The notes: generated from the letters alone by a model not told the origin. 64,000 nt of DNA from Litorihabitans aurantiacus (GCF_030161595.1 NZ_BSUM01000001.1:3038001-3102000), one strand, 5' to 3'; shown: positions 8,818 to 17,240, counted from the stretch's first letter. Program-made: numbers and translations.

Positions 8818-9985
8818 GCGCATCCCCTCTCCAGGCCGAGGTCGACGAGGGCGTCGGCTGCCCAGGTCAGCTCGGCGGCGATCCCCGCCACGAGCTCGGC
8901 GTCGGTGGTGGGGCGCTGCGCACTCGGCAGCACGTTCCAGGTGTAGCTCTCGACCTCGAGGTGGTCCACGACGCACCGGTCCCCGCCCAGCAGCACCGCG
9001 AGGGAGTCGCGCAGCTCGGGCGTCGTGCTGCGCAGACCCGCCGCCTGCGCCTCGGCGTGCAGCGGCACGTGGAAGTGGATCCGCCACGCGTCGGCGTCGT
9101 CCACCTCGCCCGCGAGCGCCTGCGGCAGGTCGTCCGCCCCGGCCGCCACCTCGCCCCCGGGCCTGCGCACCTGGTGCAGGAACCGGTCCTCGGCGAACTC
9201 CCCCAGCGCCGCGCGCGAGGCGGGGTCGGCCGGGTCCGCGACGTGCAGCGCGGCCGAGACCTGCGCCTTCACCACACCGATGCCGGCCTCGTCGAGGAGG
9301 TCGACGGCGTCGCGCGCCGATCCGAACCCGGTCGCCAGGTGCGCGAGGTCGAGGCAGACGCCGAGCCGCTCGCGATCGAGCCCGTCGAGCGCGAGCAGCG
9401 CCTGCTCCACGGTCTCGACGACGCACCCCGGCTCCGGCTCGAGGCCCACCTGGATGCGGCGCCCGGTCTCGCGCTCGATCGTGGCGAGCTCGTCGGCCAG
9501 GCGCGCGAGGTTCTCCCGGCAGGCCGCGGCGCGTGCGTCGTCCCAGGGCTCGCGCCACGCGAGCGGGAGCGTCGAGATCGAGCCGCGCTCGACGTCGTCC
9601 GGCAGCAGGCGCGCGAGCACCCACGCCGCGTCCACGGTGTAGTCGAAGCGCTCGGCCGTGGTCCAGTCGGGGTGGTAGACCCGCCCCTTGACCACGGGCG
9701 CCTGGAACGCGCCGTACGGGAACGCGTTGACCGTCACGACCTCGCCGCCGGCGCGCGCGAGACCCGCGCGCATCCGGTCCAGGGCCGCGCCGTCGCGCCG
9801 CAGCGTGCCTGCGGCGTCGGCCGAGAGCCAGGTGCCCAGGCCGATCGACGGCGTGCCCACCGCCTCGCGCACCGGCCGGGCGAAGGTCTCGAGCTGGGCG
9901 ATCACGCCGTCCGCCTCGTGCGCGGCGTGCACGTTGGTGCAGTAGCCGAGGTGGACGCGCGCGCCGCCGGGTGGCGCAGCCGCAT
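8814..9985 (-). CDS. eboE: EboE-like TIM-barrel metabolite traffic protein, one missing base near the start
   Basis: About 390-aa xylose-isomerase-like TIM barrel. It starts RVHLGYCTNVHAAHEADGV, a hallmark opening of EboE proteins, and later has VGLEPEPGCVVETVEQ and VCLDLAHLATGF, metal-site-like segments of the fold. The natural start is the ATG at 9985, which overlaps the TatD stop (TGATG), but that frame diverges after about six codons. One extra base in CCCGG at 9967-9971 makes MRLRHPGGARVHLGYC. The span of 1,172 nt is one base short, in agreement. It ends inside the eboF start (ATGA). EboE proteins are needed in cyanobacterial ebo pathways, but no reaction has been assigned with certainty. 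Confidence 0.8.
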
Positions 9986-10857
9986 CAGTCGATCGCCTCG
10001 CCGCGCGCGAGGGAGTTGCCGGCGAAGTCGGTGGCCGGCGCGACCGGGTCGGCACCGTCGTCCTCCGGGAGCACGAGCCGCCCGCTGCGCCCGTAGAACT
10101 CCACGGGGTTGCGCCAGAGCACGCGGTCGACGTCGTCCTCGCTGAACCCGGCCGCCAGCATCGCGTTGCCGGTGTGGAGCGTGGTGAGCGGGTCGCTGTG
10201 CCCCCAGTCCGCGGCGGAGTTGACCATCACGCGCTCGAGCCCGACGCGCTGCAGGATCGTGACCATGCGGTCGGGCGACATCTTGGTGTCGGGGTAGATG
10301 GAGAACGCGGCCCAGCAGCCGGAGTCGAGCACGACGTCGACCGTGCGCTCGTTGAGGTGGTCGACCACGACGTCGGCCGGCTCCAGGCCGGACTGCGCGA
10401 CGATCTCGAGCGTGCGGCGCGTGCCCGCCTCCTTGTCGCGGTGCGGCGTGTGGACCATCGCGGGCAGCTCGTGCTCGCCGGCCAGCTCGAGCTGGCGCAC
10501 GAACGCGTGCTCCTCCTCCGGCGTCATCGAGTCGAACCCCGTCTCGCCGACGGCGACCACGCCATCCTTGGCGAGGTAGCGCGGCAGCTTCTCGAGCACG
10601 CCGACGCAGCGCGGGTCGTTCGCCTCCTTCGGGTTGAGCCCGATCGTGGCGTGGTGCGCGATCCCGTAGCGCGAGGCGCGGAACCGCTCCCAGCCGAGCA
10701 GGCCGTCGAAGTAGTCGAGGAAGCTGTCCACCGACGTGCGCGGCTGGCCGAGCCAGAACGCGGGTTCGGTGACGGCGCGCACGCCCGCCTCGCGCATGGC
10801 GCGGTAGTCGTCCGTGGTGCGGGACGTCATGTGGATGTGGGGGTCGAAGATGCGCAC
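9985..10857 (-). CDS. eboB: TatD-family metal-dependent hydrolase (EboB)
   Basis: 290-aa amidohydrolase-like TIM barrel. The first metal motif is FDPHIHMTSR. Further ligands appear in AVGETGFDSMT, PAMVHTPHRDK and VVVDHLNERT, matching the His/Glu/Asp pattern of TatD and phosphotriesterase-like hydrolases. A GTG start at 10857 lies 2 nt after the eboA stop. AGAAGGAC at the eboA end serves as ribosome binding site. A TatD-like hydrolase is the constant EboB member of ebo clusters. The substrate is unknown. It is translationally coupled to EboE downstream through TGATG. Confidence 0.85.
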   Translation of the reverse strand: MRIFDPHIHMTSRTTDDYRAMREAGVRAVTEPAFWLGQPRTSVDSFLDYFDGLLGWERFRASRYGIAHHATIGLNPKEANDPRCVGVLEKLPRYLAKDGVVAVGETGFDSMTPEEEHAFVRQLELAGEHELPAMVHTPHRDKEAGTRRTLEIVAQSGLEPADVVVDHLNERTVDVVLDSGCWAAFSIYPDTKMSPDRMVTILQRVGLERVMVNSAADWGHSDPLTTLHTGNAMLAAGFSEDDVDRVLWRNPVEFYGRSGRLVLPEDDGADPVAPATDFAGNSLARGEAID

Positions 10858-10859
10858 GG

Positions 10860-11513
10860 TCAGTCCTTCTTCTCGGAGTCGATGAGTCGACGCGTGTCGG
10901 CGGTGACCTCGCGGCCGGCGGCCTCGCGCTCGGCGGCCAGGGCGGCGGCCATGCGGATGAGCTCGGCGTCGGTGCGGCGCTCCAGCCCGTCGACGGCGGC
11001 GAGCGGCACACCCGTGAACAGGCACTTCAGCACCGCGTGGCGCCACTCGACCGCCGGCAGGTGGGCACAGGCGTAGGGCCCGACGGCGGCCGCCACCAGT
11101 CGGGTGTCGTTCGTGCGCAGGGCGTCGCGCACCAGGTCGAGGGCGGCGTCCGCCGCCGCGCCCTCCAGGTCGAGGTCGGGCAGCGCGCGCAGCACGGCGC
11201 GGCGCTCGTCGGAGTCGCCGTGCTGGTAGAGGTCCGCCAGCACCTCGGCGGCCGCGGCCGGGTCGTCGCCGGTCGTGGCGGAGCGCCACGCGAGCAGCAG
11301 CTCGCGCCGGCCGAGGTCCTCCAGGCGCGGGTGCAGGAGGTCGTCCGGGTCGGCGGCCGCGTCGTGGTCCGCGGCCGGGCCGCGGCCCAGCGTGCGCGCC
11401 GCGGCGGCGAACAGCACGGGCAGGGCCGAGGGGTCGGTGCGCAGCTTCTCCTGCTGCTGCGCGAGGCGCTCGCCGTCGAGCCCTGGGACCGGCGACGTGG
11501 TCGGCTGGGTCAT
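10860..11513 (-). CDS. eboA: EboA domain protein
   Basis: 217-aa alpha-helical protein without catalytic motifs. Blocks rich in Leu, Ala and Arg (for example LEDLGRRELLLAWRSATTGDD and ERRAVLRALPDLDLEG) and the conserved-looking stretch TNDTRLVAAAVGPYACAHL fit the EboA family, whose members appear scaffold-like. The ATG at 11513 overlaps the stop of the upstream TIM-barrel gene (ATGA). The C-terminus is charged (LIDSEKKD). Its position between a TatD hydrolase and the UbiA-like gene is the diagnostic ebo arrangement. Function unknown. Confidence 0.8.
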   Translation of the reverse strand: MTQPTTSPVPGLDGERLAQQQEKLRTDPSALPVLFAAAARTLGRGPAADHDAAADPDDLLHPRLEDLGRRELLLAWRSATTGDDPAAAAEVLADLYQHGDSDERRAVLRALPDLDLEGAAADAALDLVRDALRTNDTRLVAAAVGPYACAHLPAVEWRHAVLKCLFTGVPLAAVDGLERRTDAELIRMAAALAAEREAAGREVTADTRRLIDSEKKD

Positions 11514-12409
11514 GCGGGTGTCCTCTCGGTCGTCGTCGACACGTTCCGGTGCTCTTCACGCGCTCCGCCGAGCGCCACCCCGGCGGTAGCCGCGGCCTCC
11601 CGCACGGCGGCGAGCGAGCTGGTGGCCACGCGGGGTGCGGCGTGGTTGTGACGGGCGAGCTCGACGCTCAGCAGCCCGGGGTAGCCGGCCGCCGCGAGCC
11701 CGGCGAGCAGCGGCGGCAGGTCGACCTCGCCGTCGCCGAGCTCCAGGTGCTCGTGCACGCCGCGGCGCATGTCGTCGACCTGCACGTGCGCCACGAGCGG
11801 GCCGTAGGTGCGCACCACGTCGACCGGGTCGGCCTCGTTGCACGTGAGGTGACCGAGGTCGAGCGTCATCCGCAGGTTCTCGGGCCGGCCGGCGCGCCCG
11901 AGGAGCTCGTCGACGTCGGCGGCGCGCTCGAGGAACATCCCGGGCTCCGGCTCGACGGCGAGCGTCACGCCCGCGCGGTCCGCGGCGTCGAGCACGGGCT
12001 CCAGCGTGGTCAGCACGCGGCCCCACGCGACGTCGTCGGAGACGCCCTCCGGCAGGATCCCCGACCACAGGTGCACCACCGGCGCACCGAGGTCCACGGC
12101 GATCTCGACCGCCCGCAGGAGCAGGTCGGTGCGGCGCTCGCGACCGTCGTCGGAGACGAGCGTGGGGTGGTGCTTGCGGCGCGGGTCGAGCAGGTAGCGC
12201 GCACCCGTCTCGATGACGACGGCGAGCCCGCACTCCGCGAGCAGGCGCGCCACGTGCGCGGTGCGCCGTGCGACGTCGGGCGCGAACGGGTCGAGGTGGG
12301 CGTGGTCGAGCGTGAGCGCGACACCCCCGTAGCCGAGATCGGCGAGCAGGTGCAGCGCGTCGTCGATGCGGTGGTCGGTGAGGCCGTTGGTGCCGTAGGC
12401 GGGGATCAT
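11510..12409 (-). CDS. Sugar phosphate isomerase/epimerase of the ebo operon (second TIM barrel)
   Basis: 299-aa xylose-isomerase-like protein. It starts MIPAYGTNGLTDHRIDDAL and carries AVEPEPGMFLER, MTLDLGHLTCNEADP and LSVELARHNH, which together give the Glu/Asp/His metal ligands expected of the AP-endonuclease-2 TIM-barrel fold. Overlaps by 4 nt with eboC upstream and eboA downstream, so it is an integral member of the operon. With EboE the operon encodes two different TIM barrels. Possible role: isomerisation or epimerisation of a polyol made by the inositol-phosphate synthase. That is inference only. The C-terminal 15 residues are polar and probably disordered. Confidence 0.85.
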   Translation of the reverse strand: MIPAYGTNGLTDHRIDDALHLLADLGYGGVALTLDHAHLDPFAPDVARRTAHVARLLAECGLAVVIETGARYLLDPRRKHHPTLVSDDGRERRTDLLLRAVEIAVDLGAPVVHLWSGILPEGVSDDVAWGRVLTTLEPVLDAADRAGVTLAVEPEPGMFLERAADVDELLGRAGRPENLRMTLDLGHLTCNEADPVDVVRTYGPLVAHVQVDDMRRGVHEHLELGDGEVDLPPLLAGLAAAGYPGLLSVELARHNHAAPRVATSSLAAVREAAATAGVALGGAREEHRNVSTTTERTPA

Positions 12410-13296
12410 GCTCGCCGGTCCTCAGGTCGTCGCGATGCGGCGGGCGAGCGTCCGCAGGAGGGGGCGAGCCCGACGAGCGCGAGACCGGCGAGCGGGGTCG
12501 CGGCGGCGGCGAGCTGGGCGGCCTGCAGCGGCAGGAGACCGGCGATGCCGCGGCGCGTGGCGTCCCGCACGGTGCCGGCGTCGGGCGAGGCGGCCGCACC
12601 GGCCTGTGCCCGGCCCACGGTGACGCCGTAGAGACCGGCGAGACCCGCCGTCGCGACGGCGTCGTACCAGCGTCCGCGGCCGGTCACCGCGCCGACGACG
12701 GTCGCGGTGGCGACCCCCGCCGTCGTGGCCACGGCCGACCAGCCGGTGACGGGGTCGGAGCCGTTCACCTCGCCGCGCGCCAGCGCCGTGACGGCGACCG
12801 TGTGCGCGCCGGTGGCGAGCGCGGCGGGCAGCGCGGCGCGGTGGCCGCACGCGCCGAGCATCACGTCGAGCCCGCGGGCAGCGCCCATGACGAGCGGGCC
12901 GGCCGGCGTCTGCTTGGCGAGCAGGTCGTAGCCCCACGCGGCGGCGGCGACGGCGAGCGCGACGCCGAACCCGCGCCGCCCGAGACCGGTCGCCAGCAGG
13001 AGACCCGCGCCCGTGAGACCGCCCGCGAGGCCCAGCGCCTGCCCGGGCGTGACCCGGCCGGACGGGATGGGCCGCTCGGGGCGCTCGACGGCGTCGAGCT
13101 CGCGGTCGGAGTAGTCGTTCAGGGCCATGCCCGCGAGGTAGAAGCACGCGCCGGCCGCGGGGGCGAACGCCGTGCGCGCGCCGGCCGGCCACCCGGCGGC
13201 GGCGGCCCCGGCGAGCGCGTCGCCGGGGACGGACAGGACGGCGGGGACGCGGACGAGTTCCGCGAGGTCCGCCACCCCGGGGCGGGCGGGGGTCAC
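12406..13296 (-). CDS. eboC: UbiA-like prenyltransferase (EboC)
   Basis: 296-aa polytopic membrane protein of the UbiA superfamily. The first Asp-rich motif is NDYSDRELDAVERPERPIPSG (residues about 67-87), the Mg-prenyl-diphosphate site. The second region has WGYDLLAKQTPAGPLVMGA. Alternating hydrophobic blocks give roughly eight to nine helices. The start is a GTG at 13296 overlapping the stop of the inositol-phosphate synthase gene (GTGA). UbiA proteins join a prenyl chain to an acceptor at the membrane, and in ebo clusters the acceptor is unknown. With the synthase directly upstream, an inositol-derived acceptor is an attractive hypothesis. Confidence 0.87.
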   Translation of the reverse strand: MTPARPGVADLAELVRVPAVLSVPGDALAGAAAAGWPAGARTAFAPAAGACFYLAGMALNDYSDRELDAVERPERPIPSGRVTPGQALGLAGGLTGAGLLLATGLGRRGFGVALAVAAAAWGYDLLAKQTPAGPLVMGAARGLDVMLGACGHRAALPAALATGAHTVAVTALARGEVNGSDPVTGWSAVATTAGVATATVVGAVTGRGRWYDAVATAGLAGLYGVTVGRAQAGAAASPDAGTVRDATRRGIAGLLPLQAAQLAAAATPLAGLALVGLAPSCGRSPAASRRPEDRRA

Positions 13297-14585
13297 GGGG
13301 TCGGCTGCATCGGCTGCTCCGGCTGCACCGGCTGCGCTGTCGGCGCGGGGGCCGACGCCGCACCCGCCGTCGTGCGGCGCGCCGGGAGCTCCCCGATCCA
13401 GTCCACGAGCGTGTGCCACTGCTCGTCGAGCGCGTGCGTGGTGCCCGCCAGCGGCTCCTTGAAGAAGAAGCCGAGCGCCGCGAGCGGGCCCGCCTGACCG
13501 GCCTCGTGCGCGCGGTCCAGGAGCCGGACGAGGTCGAGCACGAGCGGCGCGGCGAGCGCGGAATCGGCCCCCTGCCACGTGAACTGCATCGTCATGCGGG
13601 TGCCGAGGAAGCCGGAGAAGGAGATGTGGTCCCACGCGGTCTTCCAGTCGCCCTGGTCGGCGACGTAGTCGATGCGGACCGGTCCCTCGACCGGGTAGCC
13701 GAGGATCTCCGAGACCGTCAGGCCCTTCGTGGTGGTCTTGCTCTTCGCGGCCTCGGGGTCGCTGAGGGTCTGCCCGTCACCGCCGCCGAGGATGTTCATG
13801 GCGGTCCAGCTGTTCACGCGGAGCGCGCGGCGGCCGAAGAGCGGCGCGAGCGCGGACTTCACGAGCGTCTCGCCGGTCTTGCCGTCGCGGCCCGCCCAGG
13901 GGAGGCCGAGCTCGCGGGCGAGGGCGTCGAGGGCGCCGCAGGCGGGGCCGGTGCTGGGCGTGAACGCGGCGAGGGGGCAGCCGGCGCGGAAGGCGGCGTA
14001 GGCGTAGAGCGAGCTGAGCGGGAGGGGCGAGCCTCCGCCGTCGAGCTCGGCCTCGAGGGTGGCGAGGTCGTCGAGCGCGGGCGACGGCGTCACGGGCGGC
14101 TCGGTGCTCGAGACGTCCACGACGACGACGCGGTCGAGCCCGTGCTCGTCGCGGAACGCCGCGAGGTCGGCGATCAGGCGGTCGGCGGCCTCGCGCTGCG
14201 GGACGCCGGCGCCGATGCCGGGGCGGATGCGGCCCTCGACGTCGGCGAGCTCGGCCGCGAGCTGCTCGGGGAGGCCGAAGGGCAGGACGCCGCTGCGCGC
14301 GAGGTGCGCGGCCTGCTCGGCGACGGTGTGGGTGGCGACGTCGTGGCCGCCGACCACGAGGTCGGCGAGCGGCGCCAGGTCGGCCGCCGCGACGTCGGGC
14401 AGCTCGGACACGAGGCCGTCCGTGGGGGCGAGGCCGCGCTGGACGGCGAGCAGACCCACGGTGGCGGTGGTCGCGACGCTGCCGCGGGCGCCGACGAACC
14501 AGATTCCCGTGCGCGCTCGCACGTGCGAGGGTGGGGTCGCTGCGGGACCGAGGGACGACGACGTCGGGGACTCAACGTTGAGCAT
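13293..14585 (-). CDS. Inositol-3-phosphate synthase family protein heading the ebo operon
   Basis: 430-aa member of the myo-inositol-1-phosphate synthase family. The N-terminal Rossmann loop is IWFVGARGSVATTATVGL. The catalytic region has RDGKTGETLVKSALAP and VNSWTAMNILGGGDG (about residues 215-260), followed by KSKTTTKGLTVSEILGYP. These contain the Lys residues and NAD contacts typical of the family. The C-terminal 25 residues are a Pro/Gln/Ala-rich tail. The ATG at 14585 has no Shine-Dalgarno, and a promoter places the mRNA start on it. In classical ebo clusters this slot is filled by eboD, a sugar-phosphate cyclase-like enzyme. Here an inositol-phosphate synthase may supply the cyclic polyol instead. 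Confidence 0.9.
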   Translation of the reverse strand: MLNVESPTSSSLGPAATPPSHVRARTGIWFVGARGSVATTATVGLLAVQRGLAPTDGLVSELPDVAAADLAPLADLVVGGHDVATHTVAEQAAHLARSGVLPFGLPEQLAAELADVEGRIRPGIGAGVPQREAADRLIADLAAFRDEHGLDRVVVVDVSSTEPPVTPSPALDDLATLEAELDGGGSPLPLSSLYAYAAFRAGCPLAAFTPSTGPACGALDALARELGLPWAGRDGKTGETLVKSALAPLFGRRALRVNSWTAMNILGGGDGQTLSDPEAAKSKTTTKGLTVSEILGYPVEGPVRIDYVADQGDWKTAWDHISFSGFLGTRMTMQFTWQGADSALAAPLVLDLVRLLDRAHEAGQAGPLAALGFFFKEPLAGTTHALDEQWHTLVDWIGELPARRTTAGAASAPAPTAQPVQPEQPMQPTP

Positions 14586-14591
14586 GGCCCC

Positions 14592-14619
14592 ACGGTACTC
14601 CCCTTCCGTCGCCGGTCAA
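14592..14619 (-). promoter_or_regulatory. Leaderless promoter of the ebo operon
   Basis: Minus strand: TTGACC (14614-14619), a 16-nt spacer, then TACCGT (14592-14597). Six nucleotides separate the -10 box from the ATG at 14585, so transcription should begin at the start codon. It is the only good promoter seen for the seven-gene run down to 7441. Confidence 0.7.
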
Positions 14620-14679
14620 GTGAACTCCGGGTCATTGGGGCGCCACTTGCGTCGCGGATCGCCACATGGGGGTGGGTGC

Positions 14680-15492
14680 TCAGCCCGCGAGCGCCTCTCG
14701 GACCGTGCGCGGCGCACGTCCCAGCACGTCCTGCACCCCGCTGGTCACCGACGCGTTCTCTCCGCGCGCGATGGCCGCGTACAGGTTGCTCTGGAGGCGG
14801 GCGCCGTCGTCGCCGACCTCGGCCGCCGCCTCGCGCGCCCACGCCGTCGGGTCGGCGGGAGTGAACGTGAGCTCGCGCGACGTCGCCTCCCCCACGAGCG
14901 CGACGGCGTCGGCGAACGTCATCAGCTCGGGTCCCGTCAGCTCGTACGTGCGCCCGACGTGCTCGGGCGTCAGGAGCGCCGCGACCGCGACCTCGGCGAT
15001 GTCCTCGGCGTCGATGAAGGGCTCCAGGCCCTCGCCGACCGGCAGCGCCAGCGATCCGCCCGCCAGCTCCTGCGCGAACATCCCCTCGGTGAAGTTCTGC
15101 ACGAACCAGGACGGCCGCAGCACAACGGTGGGCACGCCCGAGGCGGCCACGGCCTCCTCGACCGCCGGGACGAAACCGTCGCCGCCCTGCTCCGGGTTGC
15201 GAGCCGACAGCAGGACCACGCGCTCGAGGTCGGCGGCCGCGAGCGCCCGGGTGACCGGGACGAGGTCGATCGGCTCGTCGGGCAGGGTCAGGTGGGCGAG
15301 GGCGACGCCGTCGAGCGCCGGGGCGATCGTGGCCGGATCGGCCCAGTCCAGGCGCGTGGCCGAGGACCGCGAGGCGGCGCGGACGGTGTGCCCGGCCGCC
15401 TCGAGGCGGCGGGCGATGCGGCGACCGATCTTGCCGGTGGCGCCGGTGACGAGGACGGGGCGGGGCTGCTCTGAACGCGAGGCGGTCGTCAT
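14680..15492 (-). CDS. NAD(P)-binding NmrA-type short-chain reductase/epimerase
   Basis: 270-aa atypical SDR. The N-terminus has RPVLVTGATGKIGRRIARRL, a glycine-rich GxxGxxG dinucleotide loop. The middle has VVLRPSWFVQNFTEG, and the tail EAL AG-type helices end RTVREALAG. The family (NmrA/ergot-AgnA-like NAD(P)-binding proteins) includes quinone reductases and regulators, but the active-site YxxxK is not obvious, so the reaction is unknown. ATG at 15492. A GAGAGT box six bases upstream could be a weak leaderless -10. It stands alone, 94 nt from the ebo promoter region on the same strand. Confidence 0.85.
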   Translation of the reverse strand: MTTASRSEQPRPVLVTGATGKIGRRIARRLEAAGHTVRAASRSSATRLDWADPATIAPALDGVALAHLTLPDEPIDLVPVTRALAAADLERVVLLSARNPEQGGDGFVPAVEEAVAASGVPTVVLRPSWFVQNFTEGMFAQELAGGSLALPVGEGLEPFIDAEDIAEVAVAALLTPEHVGRTYELTGPELMTFADAVALVGEATSRELTFTPADPTAWAREAAAEVGDDGARLQSNLYAAIARGENASVTSGVQDVLGRAPRTVREALAG

Positions 15493-15575
15493 GCGTCCAC
15501 TCTCGCGCACCCGGGCGCGGCCGAGGACGTCGTGCGCTGAGAGCCGTCCGACCGACGACCTCTTGACGCGCGGCC

Positions 15576-15581
15576 TAGGGT
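15576..15581 (+). promoter_or_regulatory. Likely -10 box of the VOC gene
   Basis: TAGGGT with seven bases to the ATG at 15589 and no Shine-Dalgarno in between, fitting a leaderless start. No convincing -35 element is visible. Confidence 0.45.
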
Positions 15582-15588
15582 CGCCAGC

Positions 15589-16034
15589 ATGGGAGTGCGC
15601 AGCTTCGAGCACGTGGGTGTCGTCGTCGAGGACCTGGACGCCGCCGCGGACTTCTTCGTCCTGCTCGGGTTCGAGCGCGGCGAGAAGGCGGAGGTGCGTG
15701 GCGAGTGGGTGGACCGCGTCACCGGTCTGCGCGGCGTCGAGCTCGAGATGATCGTCCTGACCGCGCCGGACGGGTCGGGTGCGATGGAGCTGACCCGGTT
15801 CCGCCGCCCGGCCTCGCCCGGGCTCACGATCCGGCACCGGCGAACACCCCGGGTCTGCGCCACCTCGCCTACCGGGTGGACGGACTGGAGCACCTCCTGA
15901 CCCGTGTCCGTGCCGCCGGGTGGGAGACCGTCGGCGACGTCGTGAGGTACGAGGACGTGTGGCTCCTGGGCTACGTGCGCGGACCGGAGGGGCTCATCGT
16001 GGAGCTCGGCGAGCGGCTGGACGGGGCCGACTGA
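15589..16034 (+). CDS. VOC (glyoxalase/bleomycin-resistance) family protein, one missing base
   Basis: About 148-aa vicinal-oxygen-chelate protein with two beta-alpha-beta-beta-beta halves. The first half has VRSFEHVGVVVEDLDAAADFF with the metal His. The second half, in the next frame, reads GLRHLAYRVDGLEHLLTRV and ends GPEGLIVELGERL with the metal Glu. The frame break lies at CCCGGG 15817-15822, and one extra G joins PASPG to AHDPAPANTPGLRHLAY. The length (446 nt) is one short of 149 codons. The substrate is not predictable, and VOC proteins include dioxygenases, glyoxalases and antibiotic-binding proteins. Converges with the metallophosphoesterase locus. Confidence 0.85.
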
Positions 16035-16058
16035 CTCCGGGTGGGTGTTCTCGGGCGG

Positions 16059-16424
16059 TCACCGCTGTCGGAGTCGACGGCCTGGTCGGTGCCGCTCGCG
16101 GAGCATCGCGTCCAGGGTCTCGGTGATCTCCGCCAGCACCTGCGCCATCGCGTCGAGGAAGAGCCACTCGCGGTAGCTCCGGCGCGTGCCGCCCCACACG
16201 GAGACGTCCTCGTCAATCCCGTCGAACCACACCCAGATCGGCCGCTACCCCGGCCCGCGCTCGATCGTCGTGCCCCACCCGCAGGACACGATCCCCCCGC
16301 CGACCGCCTCGCGGTGCCTGTCCTCGTGCCGGTAGGTGAGCCTGCGCGCGTCCAGCACGTACTCGAGGTGGGCGCGCAGCTGGAGCTGCTCGGGCGGCGG
16401 ATCCGGCACGGGCAGGTCGCGCAT
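16059..16424 (-). pseudogene. Small conserved-looking ORF interrupted by an in-frame TAG
   Basis: From the ATG at 16424 (AAGGAG 9 nt upstream) the frame encodes MRDLPVPDPPPEQLQLRA and stays open to codon 60, which is TAG (16245-16247). It then continues as RPIWVWFDGIDEDVSVWGG and WLFLDAMAQVLAEITETLD before a TGA at 16059. Codon choice and amino-acid composition after the TAG look protein-like, so the two parts probably belong to one 121-aa protein. It is also in frame with the metallophosphoesterase upstream, so a C-terminal domain of that protein is the alternative. A nonsense mutation, a base-call error (CAG or TGG to TAG) or stop readthrough could each explain it. I do not recognise the family. 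Confidence 0.5.
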
Positions 16425-17240
16425 GCGGAGCTGCTCCTTCCGGTCCGCCCGCCGGTCGGCACGGCGACGGCGCAGCGATTCCCGGCCGCGCCCGTCGCGC
16501 GGTCCGAAGGTCGCCACCGCCTCGGCGTACGGCGCGGGCCGGCGCAGGTTCTCCTCCGCCCACGCCTCGACGTCGGGCATCCTCGAGGTCGCGACGACGG
16601 CGGCGACGAGCTCCTCGGGATCGAGCGGCGTCCGCCCGAGGGTGACGGCGCCGTCGGCCAGCACCGCCCAGTGCGCACCGGACCTCCCGTACGGCAACCC
16701 GACGCTGCCGGAGTTCACCACCGTGCGGCCTCCGACGAGCCGCACGAACGGCATGTGCGTGTGCCCGAGGACCACGGTCCCGACGTCGTCCGGCAGGTCC
16801 CGCAGCACGGTGCGCCACCGCGCGTCGCGCGTGTCGACGAGCACGACCTCGGCGTCGTCGCGGGGAGTCGCGTGGCAGAACCGGACGGGGCCGAACCCGT
16901 CGACGTCGAGCGTGACCTGCTCCGGCATCGCCTCGATGAGACGGAGGTGGGCCGGTGTCAGCTGCGCCGCGCCCCAGACCGACACCGGGTCGCCCGAGAG
17001 CCCGACGTCCTCGCCCCACGCCATCTGCAGGAGCTCCCGATCGGCGTTCCCGCGCACGAGGACGGCGCGGTCGCCGAGCCCGACGAGCCGGTCGAGCACG
17101 CCGACCGGGTCAGGACCCCACGTGTGGTCGCCGGTCACGACGACGAGATCCGCGGCCGCCACCGCCGGCGCGGCGAGAGCGGCGTCGAGCGCGGGCAGCA
17201 CGCCGTGGACGTCCGAGAGCACCGCGACGGATCGGGCCAT
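16245..17240 (-). CDS. Calcineurin-like metallophosphoesterase (YfcE/MJ0936 type)
   Basis: Cytosolic phosphodiesterase or phosphatase. It has VAVLSDVHGVLPALDA (metal motif D-x-H), VTGDHTWGPDP (GD-x-H), LVRGNADREL (GN-x-D/H-like), FCHATPR and VVLGHTHMPF (GH-x-H), all in the right order. The ATG at 17240 follows GGGTGGGG. The usual family C-terminus (EAVATFGPRDGR) is reached near residue 250. The frame then continues through an Arg-rich linker into MRDLPVPDPP and stops at TAG 16245, giving 331 aa, longer than usual. Either the protein carries a C-terminal extension or the next small gene is simply in frame. The substrate is unknown. Confidence 0.85.
   Translation of the reverse strand: MARSVAVLSDVHGVLPALDAALAAPAVAAADLVVVTGDHTWGPDPVGVLDRLVGLGDRAVLVRGNADRELLQMAWGEDVGLSGDPVSVWGAAQLTPAHLRLIEAMPEQVTLDVDGFGPVRFCHATPRDDAEVVLVDTRDARWRTVLRDLPDDVGTVVLGHTHMPFVRLVGGRTVVNSGSVGLPYGRSGAHWAVLADGAVTLGRTPLDPEELVAAVVATSRMPDVEAWAEENLRRPAPYAEAVATFGPRDGRGRESLRRRRADRRADRKEQLRMRDLPVPDPPPEQLQLRAHLEYVLDARRLTYRHEDRHREAVGGGIVSCGWGTTIERGPG

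Noticed and set aside
8624-10145. Plus-strand frames over the ebo genes
   Set aside because: Arg/Ala/Pro-rich shadows of the minus-strand coding sequence.
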